DNA from: JAWOLE01 sp963815655
GTDB lineage: Bacteria > Acidobacteriota > Thermoanaerobaculia > UBA5066 > Gp7-AA6
NCBI GenBank assembly: GCA_963815655.1
Contig: CAWFHK010000001.1
Span: 3,348,001-3,412,000, forward strand
Length of the DNA: 64,000 nucleotides
Direction of reading: 5' to 3'
Below the pieces are notes generated by a model. It had not been told where the DNA came from. It searched no databases and worked only from the letters and a program-made list of their open reading frames with translations. Of this stretch, positions 54,144 through 63,387 are shown piece after piece. The position numbers and the translations under genes were made by a program. The first letter of the stretch is position 1, and every line of letters begins with the position of its first letter.

Positions 54144-57100
54144 ATGACCCCTATGTCGAAGAGCCTGACGCTGCGCCGATCGCTGGCTCTCCTGCTGCTG
54201 GGCGCGTTGTCGGTCGGGGGAGAGGCCTCCCACCAGGTTTCGTCGAAGGGAAAGCCCGGAGTCGCGCCCGCCTCGGGGCCGGCCGCGGACTGGAAGGAGA
54301 TCGACCGGCTCGTCGCGGAGCAGAAGTTCGAGCAGGCGGCCGCCCTGGTTACGCGGCGAAAGGAGGCCGCGCGCGAGCGAGGGGACGAAGCGGAATGGAC
54401 CCGCGCGTTGATCCGCGAGACGCAGCTCCGGACGGGCCTCCACGGCTACGAGACCGCCGTCCGGTTCCTGAAGGGGGAGCCGTGGCCGAAGGGGCTCCTC
54501 TCCCGCGCGGCGCTCGAGCTCTACTACGCGCAGTCGCTCGTCAACTACTTCCACGCCTACTCGTGGGAGATCCAGCGGCGGGAGCGCGTCGAGTCTTCGG
54601 GCGCCGTGGATCTCAAGGCGTGGACCGCGGCGCAGATCTCCGCCGAGGCCTCGAAGGCCTACCTGCGGCTCTGGCCGGAGCGCGAGGCGCTCGGGCGCGA
54701 AGACGTGAAGGCGCTCGCCGAGTTCCTGGAGCCCAACACGTACCCGCGAGAGGTGCGCGGCACGCTGCGCGACGCCTTGTCGTACCTTTTCGCAACGCAC
54801 CTGGCGGACACGTCGGGCTGGAGCCCGGCGCAGTCGAACGAAGTCTTCCGCCTGGACCTCTCCGAGCTCCTGCGCTCGGGCGAGGCGCGCTCCACGAGGT
54901 CGCCGACGCGCCAGAGCCGCTCTGGCGACGGCGCGCTCGACGACGACGGCACGCACCCTCTCCTCAGGCTCGTCGCCGTGCTCGACGATCTGGAGGCCTG
55001 GCACCAGGGACGCGGCGAGCGGGAAGGCGCGCTCGAGGCGCGCCTGGAGCGGCTGCGCCGCCTCTTCGCCTCATTCTCGGAGGAGGAGGACCGCCGCCGC
55101 ATCGAAAGAGACCTCGAGGAGCGCCTGGCATCCGTGAAGGACGTGCCGTGGTTCTCCATGGGCAAGGCGCAGCTGGCGGAGTTCGTCGAGCGGCAGGACC
55201 TTTCGGGGGATCTCGTCCGAGCACGCGTGATCGCGGAGGAAGGGCGCGAGGCCTACTCCGACTCGATCGGCGGCCGCCGATGCCTGGCGATCGTCAAGCG
55301 CATCGAGGCCCCGGACTATCAGCTGCGCGCGATGCAGAGCGACGGGCCGCGCCGGCGCTCGATCCTCGTGAGCCACAAGAACGTGATGGGCCTCCGCTTC
55401 CGAGCGTTCGCGCTGGACCTGGCGGAGCGCGTCGAGACCGCGCGGAATCCGTACTCAATCCTCCCCAACGGGGTGGACGTCGCGAAGCTCATCGACGGCC
55501 AGGCGCCCCGGGCCGAGTGGAGCGTCGCGCTGCCGGCGACGCCGGACTACCGCTCCCACGCGACGTACGTGACGCCGCCGATGGAGGAGCCCGGCCTCTA
55601 CGTCGTCGCGGCCTCGGGCGCACCCGTCTTCGGGGGGAGCGGCTTTCCGCTCGTGGCCGCGAACTTCATCGTCAGCGACCTCGTCCTGGTCACGCGCGCG
55701 GTCACGGGAAACGGTGGCGATCCCAACGGCCTCGAAGTCCAGGCCCTCTCGGGAGAGACCGGCAGGCCGCTTCCCGGAGTCGAGGCGATCGCCTTCCGGG
55801 CGCTCTGGAACCCGGAGCGGCTCGAGCGGATCGCCTCGAAAACGACCGACGCGAAGGGGCTCGCGCTCTTCGAGTCTCCCGCGACGGCGCCCGGCGGCGG
55901 AGCTTTCGTCTTCGCCCGGCGGGGGCGGGACCTCGCCCTCGACATGCACGTTTCCTTTCCTTACGGAGGCGCGCAGAGCTCCCGGACTTCGTCTTCGCTC
56001 CTCTTCACCGACCGGAGCATCTACCGGCCGCTCCAGAAGGTCCTCTGGAAGGTGCTCGGCTATCAGGGAGACGCGCGGGCCGGGCGGTTCGAGGTCCTTC
56101 CGGCATCGCCGGTCACGGTGACGCTCTTCGACCAGAACAACCAGAAGATCGAATCCCGCACGGTCACAACGAACGACTTCGGCTCGGCGGCGGGCGAGTT
56201 CCTGATCCCGGCCGGCCGCGCCCTCGGCTCGTGGCGGCTCGAGAGCTCGCTCGGCGGTGCGAGCGCGGGCATCCGCGTCGAGGAGTACAAGCGGCCGACG
56301 TTCGAGGTGACCTGGAAAGACCCGGCGGAGCCTCTGCGCCTGAACCGCCCGGCGAGGCTGACGGGCGAGGCGCGTTACTACTTCGGCCTGCCGGTCGCGA
56401 GCGGGACGGTGCGCTGGCGCGCCACGCGAACGCCGCAGTACTTCTGGTGGTCCTACTGGTTTTGGAATCCGAATCCGGGGGCGCGCACGCAGACGGTCGC
56501 GGCCGGCGAGGCGCCGCTGAAGCCCGACGGGACCTTCGAGGTCGCCTTCACGCCGGAGGTGGACGAGCGGCTCGGGAAGGGATCGAAGGACCTGACGTAC
56601 ACGTACCGCGTCGAGGCCGACGCGTCGGACGAGGGGGGCGAGACGCGCTCGGCATCGCGCTCCTTCCGCCTCGGGTTCGTTTCCGTCGAGGCGCGCGTGG
56701 ATGCGCCGCCGGGCTTCCTGCTCGAGTCGCGGCCGGCGCGGCTCACGATCGTGCGGACGAGCCTCGACGGTGTGCCGCGGCCGGGGACCGGCTCCTGGCG
56801 GGTCACGCGGCTCGAACAGCCGGAGAAGGCGATGCTTCCCGCAGACCAGCCTCCCACGCCCATGACATGGTCGAGACTCGGCCGGCAAATGCCGCGCTCC
56901 CCGGAAGGCTTCCAGACTCCCGGGGACTCTCTCCGGCCCCGCTGGGACACCGAGTACGCGCCGGAGAGGATGCTCCGCCTCTGGAAGGACGGCGCGGAAG
57001 TCGCGCGCGGCGACCTGAAGCACGATGCGAAGGGGGAGGCCGCTCTCGAGATCGCGGGCCTGCCCGCCGGCGCCTACCGTCTCCACTACCGCACGGTGGA

Positions 57101-60100
57101 CGACTTCGGGGCGGTCTTCGATATGCCGAAGGAGCTCCTGATCGGCGGCCGGAAGACGCCGCTCGCCCTCCCGGCCGTGCTCGCGGTCGAGAACGCCTCG
57201 GTTCCGGTGGGACAGACGGCGCGGTTTCTCGCGGCGTCGGGTCTGCCCGATCAGACTCTCTTCTTCGACATCTACAGCGCCGGGCGGCGCGTCGAGCGGC
57301 GCGAGCTCTCTTCCGGCGCGTCGCCGGCGCTCATCGAGATCCCGGTCGGGGAGAAAGATCGCGGCGGCTTCTCCGTGAAGCTCTCGGCGCTGCGCGACCA
57401 CCAGTGGATGACGCTGTCCCAGTCCGTGGCCGTGCCGTGGGACGACAAGGAGCTCAAGGTCAGCTTCTCGACGTTTCGCGACCGCCTGCGTCCGGGGGCG
57501 CGCGAGACCTGGAGAGTGAAGGTCGAGGCGCCGAGGGGAAGTAAGTCGCAGCGTCTCGCTGCGGAGCTGCTCGCGTCGATGTACGACCGCAGCCTCGACG
57601 CGTTCGCGGCGTACTCCCCGCCCGATCCCCTCTCGACCTATCCCGTGCGCACCGGCACCGACTGGAGCCGGGCGACCCTGGGGGAGACGTGGTTTCAGCA
57701 CGTGCGCGGGACCTTCCCGATCCTGCCGGACTACCCCGTCCTCGCGGGAGATTCGCTCACATTCTACGGCGGCTACGCGCTAGGAGGGCCGGGCCAGAGA
57801 GGCTTCGTCATGTTGGAAGGCGGGATCGCTGCCCGGTCGGCGATCACGGTGACGGCGGAGGCCCCGCTCGCATCGCCGCCCGCGCCGAAGGCCGCCGTGG
57901 CGAACCAGCTCGCCCTCGAGAGCAAGAACGCCGCAGTGGCGGCTCCGGCCGCGCCCACGGCGCTGCGGAGCGAATTCGCGGAGACCGCCTTCTGGCTGCC
58001 GCACCTCTTGACGGATTCCGACGGCGCGGCCTCGATCGAGTTCACCGTTCCCGATTCCGTCACGTCGTGGAACGTCTTCGTCCAGGCGATCACGAAGGAT
58101 TGGAAATCGGGTTCGGTCCGGAAAGAGGCGAAGAGCGTCAAGGATCTGATGGTCCGTCCCTACGTCCCCCGTTTCCTCCGGGAAGGAGATCGCGCGGAGC
58201 TGAAGATCGTCGTGAACAACGCCTCGGACAGGGCGATGTCCGGACGGGTCGCGATCGACATCCTCGACCCCGACACCAACGCGAGCGTGCTGGCGGCTTT
58301 CGGCGTCGCGCCCGATAAGGCGAGCCTGCCGTTCACGGCCGAAGCCGGCCGCGGGGCGAACGTGACGGTCAGCCTCGCGGCGCCGAGGCGCGTCGGCCTC
58401 TACGCGTTCAAGGTGACGGCGGTTTCCGGCGACGCGTCGGACGGGGAGCTGCGGCCGGTGCCGCTCCTGCCCGGCCGCGTTCACCTGATGCAGTCGCGCT
58501 TCGTGGCGCTCCACGACCGCGACCGGCGCGAGATGACGTTCGCCGACCTGGCGAGAGACGACGACCCGACCCGCGTCAACGACCAGATGGTCGTTACGGT
58601 GGATGCGCAGCTCTTCGATTCGGTCCTGCAGGCGCTGCCGTATCTCGTCAATTACCCGTATGAGTGCACCGAACAGACTCTGAACCGGTTCGTCTCGACG
58701 GGCATCGTTTCGTCCCTCTTTCGCGACTACCCGACCGTCGCGAAGATGGCCGAGGAGCTCTCCAAACGCGATACGCGCCTGGAGACGTGGGACTCGGCCG
58801 ACGCCAATCGCAAGATGGCTCTCGAGGAGACGCCCTGGCTCGAGACCGCGAAGGGGGGGCGCGACACGGGATTTCCCCTGGCACGCGTGCTCGACCCGCG
58901 CGTCGCCAGCGCGGAACGGGCGGCCGCGCTCGCGAAGCTGCGCAAGGCCCAGACCGAGTCGGGAGGCTTCCCGTGGTGGCCGGGCGGCCCGCCTTCCCCC
59001 TACATGACCGTGTACATCCTTCACGGCTTCGCCAACGCGCTGGAGTTCGGCGCGGAGGTCCCGAAGGACATGGTGCAGCGGGCGTGGGCCTATGCCGGCG
59101 CGGAGGTCCGGCGGGATCTCGAGGAATGCATGCGCTTCGGGCACTTCTGCCCGATGGTGACGTTCGTCAACTACACGCTCTCCTCCTATCCCGACGAGAG
59201 CTGGTACAAGCCGGCCTTCGACGAGGCCTACCGCCGCACGCTGCTCGACTACTCCTTCGCCCACTGGAAGGAGCACCCGCCGATGTTGAAGGGGCAGCTC
59301 GCGTTGACCTTGAAGAGGATGGGACGCCCGACGGACGCGAAGCTCGTCTGGGACAGCGTGATGGACTCGGCGAAGACGGAACGCGACCTGGGGACCTACT
59401 GGGCCCCGGAGGACCGCTCGTGGCTCTGGTACAACGACACGATCGAGACGCAGGCCTTCGCGCTGCGCACGCTGATGGAACTCGACCCCTCAGACCCGCG
59501 GCGCGCCGGGATCGTCCAGTGGCTCTTCCTGAACAAGAAGCTGAACCAGTGGAAGTCCACGCGGGCGACGGCCGAGGTCATCTTCGCGCTCGCCAAAGAC
59601 CTGAAGGCAGAAGGAGCGCTCGGGATCCGAGAGGACGCGACGGTGATCGTCGGCGGACAGAGGACCTCGTTCCTCTTCGAGCCCGACCGCTACACCGGGA
59701 AGAAGAACCAGGTCGTGATCCCGGGCGACAAGCTTGACCCCAGGACGGACTCCACGGTCGTCGTCGAGAAGGAGAGCAAGGGCCTCGCGTTCGCGTCGGT
59801 GACGTGGCACTTTTCGACGGAGAAGCTCCCGGAAGAGGACCGCGGCGACTTCTTCTCCGTCTCGCGGAAGTATTTCAAGCGCGAGTCGTCTCCGGCGGGC
59901 TTCGTCCTGAAGCCGCTCGCGGAGGGGACGGCGATCGCTCCGGGCGACGAGGTCGAGGTCCAGGTGTCGCTGACCTCAAAGCACGAGGCGGAGTACGTGC
60001 ACCTGCGCGACCCTCGCGCCGCCGGCTGCGAGCCGGAGAACGCTGTGTCCCGTTACCGCTGGGATCTCGGGATCAACTGGTACGAGGAGATCCGCGACAG

Positions 60101-60269
60101 CGGGACGAACTTCTTCTTCGAGCGGCTGCCCGCCGGTCAGTACACGTTCAAGTACCGCGTGCGCGCCAGCATGTCCGGGGTCTTCCGCGTCGGCCCGGCG
60201 ACCGTTCAGTCCATGTATGCCCCGGAGTTTGCCGCTTACTCGTCGGGAGCCGTCCTCTCCATACGATAG
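54144..60269 (+). CDS. Alpha-2-macroglobulin family protein
   Basis: Very large exported protein (2041 aa) with a signal peptide (SLALLLLGALSVGGEASHQ). Central macroglobulin-like repeats: SLLFTDRSIYRPLQKVLWKV (MG2-type), GGASAGIRVEEYKRPTFEVT, then TAFWLPHLLTD-like segment ETAFWLPHLLTDSDGAASIE and YVPRFLREGDRAELKIVVNN. The thioester motif CTEQ is near residue 1508 in YPYECTEQTLNRF, followed by an alpha/alpha-toroid region. This is a periplasmic or surface protease trap. Bacterial homologues usually pair with PbpC; here a kinase gene follows. An ATG at 54153 is an alternative start. Confidence 0.9.
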   Translation: MTPMSKSLTLRRSLALLLLGALSVGGEASHQVSSKGKPGVAPASGPAADWKEIDRLVAEQKFEQAAALVTRRKEAARERGDEAEWTRALIRETQLRTGLHGYETAVRFLKGEPWPKGLLSRAALELYYAQSLVNYFHAYSWEIQRRERVESSGAVDLKAWTAAQISAEASKAYLRLWPEREALGREDVKALAEFLEPNTYPREVRGTLRDALSYLFATHLADTSGWSPAQSNEVFRLDLSELLRSGEARSTRSPTRQSRSGDGALDDDGTHPLLRLVAVLDDLEAWHQGRGEREGALEARLERLRRLFASFSEEEDRRRIERDLEERLASVKDVPWFSMGKAQLAEFVERQDLSGDLVRARVIAEEGREAYSDSIGGRRCLAIVKRIEAPDYQLRAMQSDGPRRRSILVSHKNVMGLRFRAFALDLAERVETARNPYSILPNGVDVAKLIDGQAPRAEWSVALPATPDYRSHATYVTPPMEEPGLYVVAASGAPVFGGSGFPLVAANFIVSDLVLVTRAVTGNGGDPNGLEVQALSGETGRPLPGVEAIAFRALWNPERLERIASKTTDAKGLALFESPATAPGGGAFVFARRGRDLALDMHVSFPYGGAQSSRTSSSLLFTDRSIYRPLQKVLWKVLGYQGDARAGRFEVLPASPVTVTLFDQNNQKIESRTVTTNDFGSAAGEFLIPAGRALGSWRLESSLGGASAGIRVEEYKRPTFEVTWKDPAEPLRLNRPARLTGEARYYFGLPVASGTVRWRATRTPQYFWWSYWFWNPNPGARTQTVAAGEAPLKPDGTFEVAFTPEVDERLGKGSKDLTYTYRVEADASDEGGETRSASRSFRLGFVSVEARVDAPPGFLLESRPARLTIVRTSLDGVPRPGTGSWRVTRLEQPEKAMLPADQPPTPMTWSRLGRQMPRSPEGFQTPGDSLRPRWDTEYAPERMLRLWKDGAEVARGDLKHDAKGEAALEIAGLPAGAYRLHYRTVDDFGAVFDMPKELLIGGRKTPLALPAVLAVENASVPVGQTARFLAASGLPDQTLFFDIYSAGRRVERRELSSGASPALIEIPVGEKDRGGFSVKLSALRDHQWMTLSQSVAVPWDDKELKVSFSTFRDRLRPGARETWRVKVEAPRGSKSQRLAAELLASMYDRSLDAFAAYSPPDPLSTYPVRTGTDWSRATLGETWFQHVRGTFPILPDYPVLAGDSLTFYGGYALGGPGQRGFVMLEGGIAARSAITVTAEAPLASPPAPKAAVANQLALESKNAAVAAPAAPTALRSEFAETAFWLPHLLTDSDGAASIEFTVPDSVTSWNVFVQAITKDWKSGSVRKEAKSVKDLMVRPYVPRFLREGDRAELKIVVNNASDRAMSGRVAIDILDPDTNASVLAAFGVAPDKASLPFTAEAGRGANVTVSLAAPRRVGLYAFKVTAVSGDASDGELRPVPLLPGRVHLMQSRFVALHDRDRREMTFADLARDDDPTRVNDQMVVTVDAQLFDSVLQALPYLVNYPYECTEQTLNRFVSTGIVSSLFRDYPTVAKMAEELSKRDTRLETWDSADANRKMALEETPWLETAKGGRDTGFPLARVLDPRVASAERAAALAKLRKAQTESGGFPWWPGGPPSPYMTVYILHGFANALEFGAEVPKDMVQRAWAYAGAEVRRDLEECMRFGHFCPMVTFVNYTLSSYPDESWYKPAFDEAYRRTLLDYSFAHWKEHPPMLKGQLALTLKRMGRPTDAKLVWDSVMDSAKTERDLGTYWAPEDRSWLWYNDTIETQAFALRTLMELDPSDPRRAGIVQWLFLNKKLNQWKSTRATAEVIFALAKDLKAEGALGIREDATVIVGGQRTSFLFEPDRYTGKKNQVVIPGDKLDPRTDSTVVVEKESKGLAFASVTWHFSTEKLPEEDRGDFFSVSRKYFKRESSPAGFVLKPLAEGTAIAPGDEVEVQVSLTSKHEAEYVHLRDPRAAGCEPENAVSRYRWDLGINWYEEIRDSGTNFFFERLPAGQYTFKYRVRASMSGVFRVGPATVQSMYAPEFAAYSSGAVLSIR

Positions 60270-60278
60270 ATTCTCCCG

Positions 60279-62567
60279 GTGCCCCTGGCTCCCGGCACCC
60301 GCCTCGGCAACTACGAGATCGTCGCGCCTCTCGGCGCGGGAGGCATGGGCGAGGTCTATCGCGCCAGGGACGGCCGCCTCGGGCGCGAGGTCGCGGTCAA
60401 AGTCCTGCCGGAGGCCTTCGCGGGCGATGCCGAGCGGCTCGCCCGCCTTGAGCGGGAGGCGCGGACCGTGGCGGGGTTGAGCCACCCCAACATCGTCGTG
60501 CTCTATTCTGTGGAGCAGGAGCGGGGCGTTCGCTTTCTCACGATGGAGCTGGTCGAGGGCCAGAGTCTCGTCCAGCTCGTGAAGCCGGGCGGCTTGCCGC
60601 TTAAGAGCGTGCTCGATCTCTCGATCCCGCTGGCCGACGCGCTCGCGGCAGCGCACGAGCGCCACGTCGTGCACCGCGACCTGAAACCCGCGAACGTCAT
60701 GGTGACGCGCGAGGGGCGGGTCAAGATCCTCGATTTCGGACTGGCAAAGGTGTGGTCGTCCGAGACTCCGCTCGACGCGACGCAGGAGGTGACGGCGGCG
60801 CCGCCGCTCTCGTCGGCGGGGGAGGCTCTGGGAACGGCGCCGTACATGGCGCCGGAGCAGATTCGCGGAGAGCCGGTGGACGCGCGCACGGACCTGTTCG
60901 CGTTCGGGATCCTGCTCTACGAGCTCCTCACGGGGCAGCGGCCGTTCCAGGGCGCGACGTTTGCCGACTTGAGCTCGGCGATCCTGCGGGACGCGCCGGC
61001 GCCGGTGCAGGCCCTGCGTCCCGACCTGCCGCCGGACGTCGGCCGGATCGTCGCCCGGTGCCTGGAGAAGGACCCGGAGTGGCGCGTGCAGACCGCCAGG
61101 GACGTGCGCAACGAGCTGGAGCGGGTGCGCCGCGCGCTCGAGTCCGGAGCCGCGCGGGCCCCGCTTGGAGGCGAGGCTCCCTCCCGTCGGGAGACCCTTC
61201 CCTCGATCGCCGTGCTGCCGTTCGCCAACCGCAGCCGCGGCGAAGAGGACGAGTACTTCGCGGATGGGATCACGGAGGACGTCATCGCGCAGCTGTGCAA
61301 GATGCGCGCGCTCAAGGTGATCTCCCGCACCTCCGTCATGCCGTTCAAGAAGAGCGGGGAGAGCCTCCGAGAGATCGCGGCGAGGCTCGGAGTGGCCAAC
61401 GTGCTCGAAGGGAGCGTTCGGAGAGTCGGGGACCGGGTGCGGATCGTCGCTCAATTGATCGACGCCTCCTCCGGCCAGCACCTCTGGGCCGAGACCTACG
61501 ACCGCCAGCTCACGGACATCTTCACGATCCAGACGGACGTGGCTCTTCAGATCGCGTCGGCGCTCCAGGCGGAGCTCTCTCACAGCGAGCGCGAGCGGAT
61601 TGCCCGGGAGCCGACCCGGAACATGGAGGCCTATGAGGAATACTTGCGCGGCCGTCATTGCTTCGTTCGATTCACCCGGGAGGGCTTTCTCCGCTCGATC
61701 GATCACTTCGACAGGGCCATAGGCCGGGACCCCGAGTTCGCGCTGGCCTACGCCGGGCTCGCCAAGTCGTACACGGAGCTCGCAGAAACCGGAGGGCTCG
61801 GCCGCGACCAGGCCGGTGCCCGGGCCATGGCGGCGGCGGCGAAGGCGATTGCGCTCGGTCCGGAGCTCGGCGAAGCGCACTGCGCCGATGCCTACGCCCG
61901 TTTCGTGTTCGAATTCGACTGGACGGGCGCCGAAGCGGGCTTCCGGCGGGCGCTCGAGCTGAGCCCCGGCAGCGCGGACACCTACGATCTCTACGGTCGT
62001 CTCTGCGCCGGTCTCGCCCGGTTCGACGACGCGATTGCGTTGCACGAGCGCGCGCGCGGGCTGGACCCGGTCGCGAACCGGACAGACCTCGCCACCTCGC
62101 TGCTCCGGGCGGGGCGCAGTGAAGACGCCGCGCGATCGGCCGCCGAAGGCATCCGGGTCGAGCCGCAGGACCCGCGGCCGCACGCGACGCTCGGGTGGGC
62201 GCTCTTCCGGCTGGGCCGCGAAGAAGAAGGGCTCGCCGAGCTCGAGCGCGCCGTCGCTCTGGTGCCCGCGGAGAACGTCTGGCTGGCACAGCTGGGGGAG
62301 GCCTATGGCCTTGCGGGCAAGATCGAAAAGGCACGAGGGACTCTCAAACAGCTCGAGGATCCGTCGCGTCCGGTGCCGGCCTCGCTGTATCAGCTGGCAT
62401 ACGTCTATACGGGCCTGGGAGATACCGAACGCGCCCTGGAGTGCCTGGAGCGTGCCTTCGAGCAGGGGGGCGGCCCGATGTACGGGATCAAGGGATCCTT
62501 TCTCTTCGCGCCCTTGCGCGATCACCCCCGGTTCATCTCTCTCCTGAAGAGAATGCGCCTGGTGTGA
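60279..62567 (+). CDS. Ser/Thr protein kinase with TolB-like and TPR domains
   Basis: Protein of 762 aa. Kinase domain: GAGGMGEVYRARD (glycine loop), VAVKVLPE (Lys), HRDLKPANVMV (catalytic loop), KILDFGLAK (DFG), GTAPYMAPEQIRGE (activation segment). From about residue 306 comes PSIAVLPFANRSRGEEDEYF, then DGITEDVIAQLCKM, a domain also found in adenylate-cyclase-linked TPR proteins. From about 450 come TPRs. There is no transmembrane segment, unlike many PknB proteins. GTG start ten bases after the macroglobulin stop, so probably the same operon. Confidence 0.92.
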   Translation: MPLAPGTRLGNYEIVAPLGAGGMGEVYRARDGRLGREVAVKVLPEAFAGDAERLARLEREARTVAGLSHPNIVVLYSVEQERGVRFLTMELVEGQSLVQLVKPGGLPLKSVLDLSIPLADALAAAHERHVVHRDLKPANVMVTREGRVKILDFGLAKVWSSETPLDATQEVTAAPPLSSAGEALGTAPYMAPEQIRGEPVDARTDLFAFGILLYELLTGQRPFQGATFADLSSAILRDAPAPVQALRPDLPPDVGRIVARCLEKDPEWRVQTARDVRNELERVRRALESGAARAPLGGEAPSRRETLPSIAVLPFANRSRGEEDEYFADGITEDVIAQLCKMRALKVISRTSVMPFKKSGESLREIAARLGVANVLEGSVRRVGDRVRIVAQLIDASSGQHLWAETYDRQLTDIFTIQTDVALQIASALQAELSHSERERIAREPTRNMEAYEEYLRGRHCFVRFTREGFLRSIDHFDRAIGRDPEFALAYAGLAKSYTELAETGGLGRDQAGARAMAAAAKAIALGPELGEAHCADAYARFVFEFDWTGAEAGFRRALELSPGSADTYDLYGRLCAGLARFDDAIALHERARGLDPVANRTDLATSLLRAGRSEDAARSAAEGIRVEPQDPRPHATLGWALFRLGREEEGLAELERAVALVPAENVWLAQLGEAYGLAGKIEKARGTLKQLEDPSRPVPASLYQLAYVYTGLGDTERALECLERAFEQGGGPMYGIKGSFLFAPLRDHPRFISLLKRMRLV

Positions 62568-62593
62568 CGCGTTGGGCCGCGGGGCCCCGGACT

Positions 62594-63298
62594 CTACGCG
62601 GCCGCGGCGCCGTCGGAGACGATGACCCCGTCCTGGATGCGCACGATGCGGGAGGCGCGGCGGGCGAGAGTCATGTCATGCGTGATGACGATCATCGTGC
62701 GCCCCTGCTTCCAGAGGTCGGTGAAGAGACCCATGATGTCGCCGCCGGAGGCCGTGTCGAGGTTTCCGGTCGGCTCGTCGGCGAGGACGACGTCGGGCTG
62801 CATCGCGAGCGCGCGGGCGATCGCGACGCGCTGCATCTGGCCGCCGGAGAGCTCCGTCGGCTTGTGCTCCATCCGGTCGGCGAGGCCGACCCGCTCCATG
62901 AGCTCCGCGACGCGCCGCCGGCGCTCCTTCGGGGCGACGCCGCCGAAGAGAAGCGGCATCTCCACGTTCTCGAAGGAGGAGATCTGCGGTAGCAGGTTGA
63001 AGCCCTGGAAGACGAACCCGACGCGGCGGTTGCGCACGTCGGCCAGCTCGTCCCTGCCGAGCTTCGACACGTCCTCGCCCGCAAGGCGGTATCGCCCGTC
63101 CGACGGCGTGTCGAGGCAGCCGATCAGGTTCATCAGCGTGGACTTTCCCGACCCCGAGGGCCCGACGATCGCGACGAATTCGCCCGGCGCGACGACGAGG
63201 TCGATCCCCTTCAAGGCCTCGACCTTGACCTTGCCGGTGTCGTAGGTCTTTCGAATCGCTGCCATCTCGATGATGTGGGTTTCGGGTTCCTTCGTCAT
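62594..63298 (-). CDS. MacB-type ABC transporter ATPase
   Basis: ATP-binding subunit, 234 aa: GPSGSGKST (Walker A), FVFQGFNLLPQ (Q-loop), LSGGQMQRVAIARAL (signature), DVVLADEPTGNLDT (Walker B), IVITHD (H-switch). MacB/LolD-type. I start at the ATG at 63298 (MTKEPETHII), with GAGGGGAAG upstream; the frame runs further into the repeat. It serves the permease that enters from the right edge. Confidence 0.92.
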   Translation of the reverse strand: MTKEPETHIIEMAAIRKTYDTGKVKVEALKGIDLVVAPGEFVAIVGPSGSGKSTLMNLIGCLDTPSDGRYRLAGEDVSKLGRDELADVRNRRVGFVFQGFNLLPQISSFENVEMPLLFGGVAPKERRRRVAELMERVGLADRMEHKPTELSGGQMQRVAIARALAMQPDVVLADEPTGNLDTASGGDIMGLFTDLWKQGRTMIVITHDMTLARRASRIVRIQDGVIVSDGAAAA

Positions 63299-63316
63299 CG
63301 CTTCCCCTCTCGCGGA

Positions 63317-63382
63317 GGTTTCAGGTTTCAAGTTTCAGGTTTCAAGAAGCCCGGTGAAACCTGAAACCTGAAACTTGAAACC
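63317..63382. repeat. TTTCAGG/CCTGAAA oligomer repeat, inverted
   Basis: GGTTTCAGGTTTCAAG words, then GTGAAACCTGAAACCTG words, the reverse complement, separated by about ten bases. Same family as at 1103-1175. Again between an ABC ATPase gene and a permease gene. Confidence 0.85.
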
Positions 63383-63387
63383 GCTAC

